Under the pieces are notes generated by a model. The model made no database searches. It worked only from the letters and a program-made list of their open reading frames with translations, and was not told the origin of the DNA. Below, piece by piece: positions 28,691-30,631 of a stretch of 30,631 bases of DNA. Position 1 is the stretch's first letter, and each line of letters opens with the position of its first letter. The DNA comes from Chara braunii (Eukaryota; Streptophyta; Charophyceae; Charales; Characeae). The stretch covers positions 231,576 through 262,206 of the forward strand of contig BFEA01000401.1 of the NCBI GenBank assembly GCA_003427395.1. The letters are read 5' to 3'. A program made the position numbers and the translations under genes.

Positions 28691-29027
28691 CTGTAATAAT
28701 AAAAAGCCTCACGCCCATGTCTCAAACATCTAAGACCCTCCGTCCTTGTACAATAAACCAACCTTTAAGCCAAAATTCAAATTTTGATCATGTGAACATT
28801 AGGAGTCTAAATCGGTAGATGTTTGGTAGATTGGGTGGAACCGGTAATAAGAAAAAAACAGCAAAAAGTCTCAGTCCAAATTTACTAGCAATATGCAAAG
28901 AAGGTCGGACTGCTCCTGGAACTTCCAGTTTCGATAACAATTTGTTGCCCCTAAGGTCCATCATCGGTCCTAAGCAGACAAAAAATGTTGATTGCATCTA
29001 CTACAACAACAACTACATTTCCTTGGA
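28691..29027. other. Unrecognised stretch after the gypsy relic
   Basis: AT-rich, no legible domain. This is where polypurine tract and 3' LTR would be expected, but neither is identifiable. Confidence 0.35.
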
Positions 29028-29172
29028 GGTTCACTTGTTCGTTTGCGAAAGCACTATTGTATGTTTTTTTTGTGATGAATTGATTGAGACTGATCGGTTG
29101 GGGGTTCACTTGTTCGTTTGCGAAAACACTATTGTATGTTTTTTTCGTAATGAATTGATTGAGACTGATCGG
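29028..29172. repeat. 75-bp tandem duplication, two copies
   Basis: GGTTCACTTGTTCGTTTGCG starts at 29028 and again at 29103. The units differ at only a few positions up to GAGACTGATCGG. Because 75 is divisible by three, a plus-strand ORF runs through both with a repeated VHLFVCE-type peptide, but nothing else suggests coding. Confidence 0.92.
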
Positions 29173-29238
29173 GCGAACTGAAGAACTTACCCAACACTGT
29201 AAGTTAGAGCTAGGATCAACCGATGAAGGAGAGAGAAA

Positions 29239-29242
<4 letters not shown>

Positions 29243-29329
<87 letters not shown>
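29243..29329. repeat. (GA)n microsatellite
   Basis: About 87 bp of uninterrupted AG dinucleotides. Confidence 0.97.
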
Positions 29330-29332
<3 letters not shown>

Positions 29333-30567
29333 TACCTGGATAATGGTGTTCAACGACAATAGCCACCAAGTACTTGGTGTTAGTATTATTGAAACAATTT
29401 TGTAAATTGGAATAAATTACTCGAGTTGTTGCTGATCTCTCTCTCTTCCCCTCTCGCTACTTTGAGTTGCCTATGCGGAATTCGAATACTTGCAGAAATC
29501 GATCTGAGTCGGATCATTGAACATCTATCCAGGGCCAAACTAAAATCTCATATTATAATCAAACGAATATCCTCTCGGATTTCGATTTTGATTTGTTTGC
29601 AAAAAGTACATTTCACACATCATTAGAAACATATAAGCACACTGTACACCGGAGTTAGATTCATCCTCACTAGAAGCGAGACCCTTCACCCCTTACTCCT
29701 CATGTTATGCTCACTTGAACATTTTTACCCTTATATTTAGAGTAAGTCGTATTACCATGTCTCTACTACTTCGCTTGAGGGTATACTGGAAAGGAGGCCA
29801 TATCATTTTGTGGGTTTGGCTTGCCAATCTGACGTATTTCTTGAACACGATATATGTCACGATATCCCCCCAATAACTCGTAACTGATTTCAAATCGCTT
29901 GTCTCTTGTCCGGGTTGATAGGTGCTAGCCCGTTTACACTTATAGATTTAAGATCAATATTGACAAACTCAAGTCAATATTTTATCGTTACCATAGATAG
30001 CTTGAACTTAATCCACATATATCATACTGCTTGTCGTGTGTAACAAGTCATAATCATATCTCTACAACATCATCTCCGATCCAGATTATTGAATTTTTTT
30101 TGTCACACAATCGTGCAAAGAAAAGGTTTTCAGGCCAAATTGGGTTTTCCTATATCTTCGACTACCAGTATATTCCCTAACTATTATTTTATGATTGAGT
30201 GTCCATGCGGCAACCGCAAATTTTTGGGGTCGCTACCAGCGCAAAATGGTTGTGGATTTATTTTTTTTCGGCCGCATTTCCAGGCTCAGGAAAGGAAGGG
30301 TCAAAAACACTGGTAGTTTAAAACACCAATACATGGCCCAACCGTCGGTCGCGGACGTTTCACGTGAATGCGCCAATACCTGCGGGTTTCGGGGTACCGA
30401 AATAGAGTGGTTGGAGCGCCAACCAAAAGGAAAACGAAACGACGCCCTGGCGGTTCGACAAAACTTGGTGCTCAGGGGGTATTTAGGCTCAATATCGATA
30501 GGTGGCCCAAATACAGTTGGTTTGAACCACAAGTACACGCCCCCGGCCTTGCAGTCCAAAACTTGTT
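29330..30567. other. Unrecognised stretch
   Basis: AT-rich to about 30200, then more GC-rich. GCTACCAGCG near 30232 and CACTGGTAG near 30308 are inverted and echo the MITE end sequence, but are only about 85 bp apart and lack the rest of the family. ORFs at 30089-30316 and 30368-30589 carry no motif I recognise. Confidence 0.4.
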
Positions 30568-30631
30568 ACTACAAGAAAACGAGGCCTAAACGTCAAACGA
30601 TAGGCCCGCCATTGATAAATTCGATCGGCGG
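30568..30631 (+). mobile_element. Possible CACTA (En/Spm-type) terminus, cut by window edge
   Basis: ACTACAAGAAAAC at 30568-30580 matches the plant CACTA terminal sequence CACTACAAGAAAA except that the preceding base is T rather than C. GC-rich motifs (GGCCTAAACG, GGCCCGCC, GGCGG) follow, as in subterminal regions of such elements. The other end is not in the window, so this is tentative. Confidence 0.3.

Noticed and set aside
30230-30316. Fifth copy of the CTGGTAGCC MITE
   Set aside because: Inverted CTACCAG and CTGGTAG words are present but only about 85 bp apart, without the GC subterminal blocks, the core or an 8-bp duplication.
1-30631. A novel multi-gene system such as a defence, biosynthetic or regulatory cluster
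   Set aside because: No intact set of neighbouring genes exists; everything legible is a transposable element, a repeat or an assembly artefact.

Overview
This is a eukaryotic, intron-era nuclear segment made almost entirely of transposable elements and their debris. It shows no prokaryotic operons, no rRNA or tRNA genes and no intact host gene that I can support. Long (GA)n, (TA)n, (CA)n and poly-A/T tracts, plant-type LTR, LINE, SINE, PIF/Harbinger and hAT-like elements, and an initiator-Met-tRNA-type primer binding site all point to a large, repeat-rich green-plant genome. From memory, the two protein families at the left edge resemble proteins common in the charophyte alga Chara braunii. 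That assignment is an inference and needs a search to confirm.

Layout. 1-1.65 kb: GC-rich PIF/Harbinger-like pair, an open companion ORF cut by the left edge and a frameshifted transposase tail, separated by a 98-bp-arm foldback. 1.67-5.6 kb: (GA)n, a 194-bp MITE with 21-bp perfect TIRs, MITE copy A, and a SINE-like sequence. 5.6-9.15 kb: 5' part of an LTR retrotransposon (PBS, long leader with repeated TGACGTGG, decayed gag). 9.29-9.73 kb: LINE relic on the minus strand. 10.08-10.37 kb: MITE copy B. 10.65-11.62 kb: a probable assembly artefact. 12.85-13.14 kb: MITE copy C with a perfect 8-bp TSD. 13.3-13.76 kb: LINE reverse-transcriptase relic on the plus strand, cut by a 414-bp hAT-like element with a perfect 8-bp TSD. 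14.2-18.7 kb: mostly unrecognised AT-rich DNA. 18.72-19.81 kb: a 1,085-bp non-autonomous hAT-like element. 20.1-21.75 kb: related element debris and the second copy of the duplicated 919 bp. 23.3-28.7 kb: a heavily decayed plus-strand Ty3/gypsy element whose gag, pre-RT linker, RT, RNase H, integrase and possible chromodomain remain in canonical order, interrupted by about 1.1 kb that contains MITE copy D. 28.7-30.6 kb: a 75-bp tandem duplication, (GA)n, unrecognised DNA, and a possible CACTA-type end at the right edge.

The most decisive observation is technical. Positions 11580-11617 read exactly as the two back-to-back 19-bp transposon mosaic ends of a Nextera mate-pair junction adapter. 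The 919 bp to its left (10661-11579) are a base-for-base copy of 20592-21510, including long (TA)n tracts, and are bounded by poly-A and NN on the other side. I conclude that about 10.65-11.62 kb was inserted during gap filling. The most biologically interesting observation is a set of short TIR elements in the window (four complete copies with 8-bp TSDs in two subfamilies, plus at least four elements with different ends) that share one AT-rich internal core. I found no evidence of a new multi-gene system.
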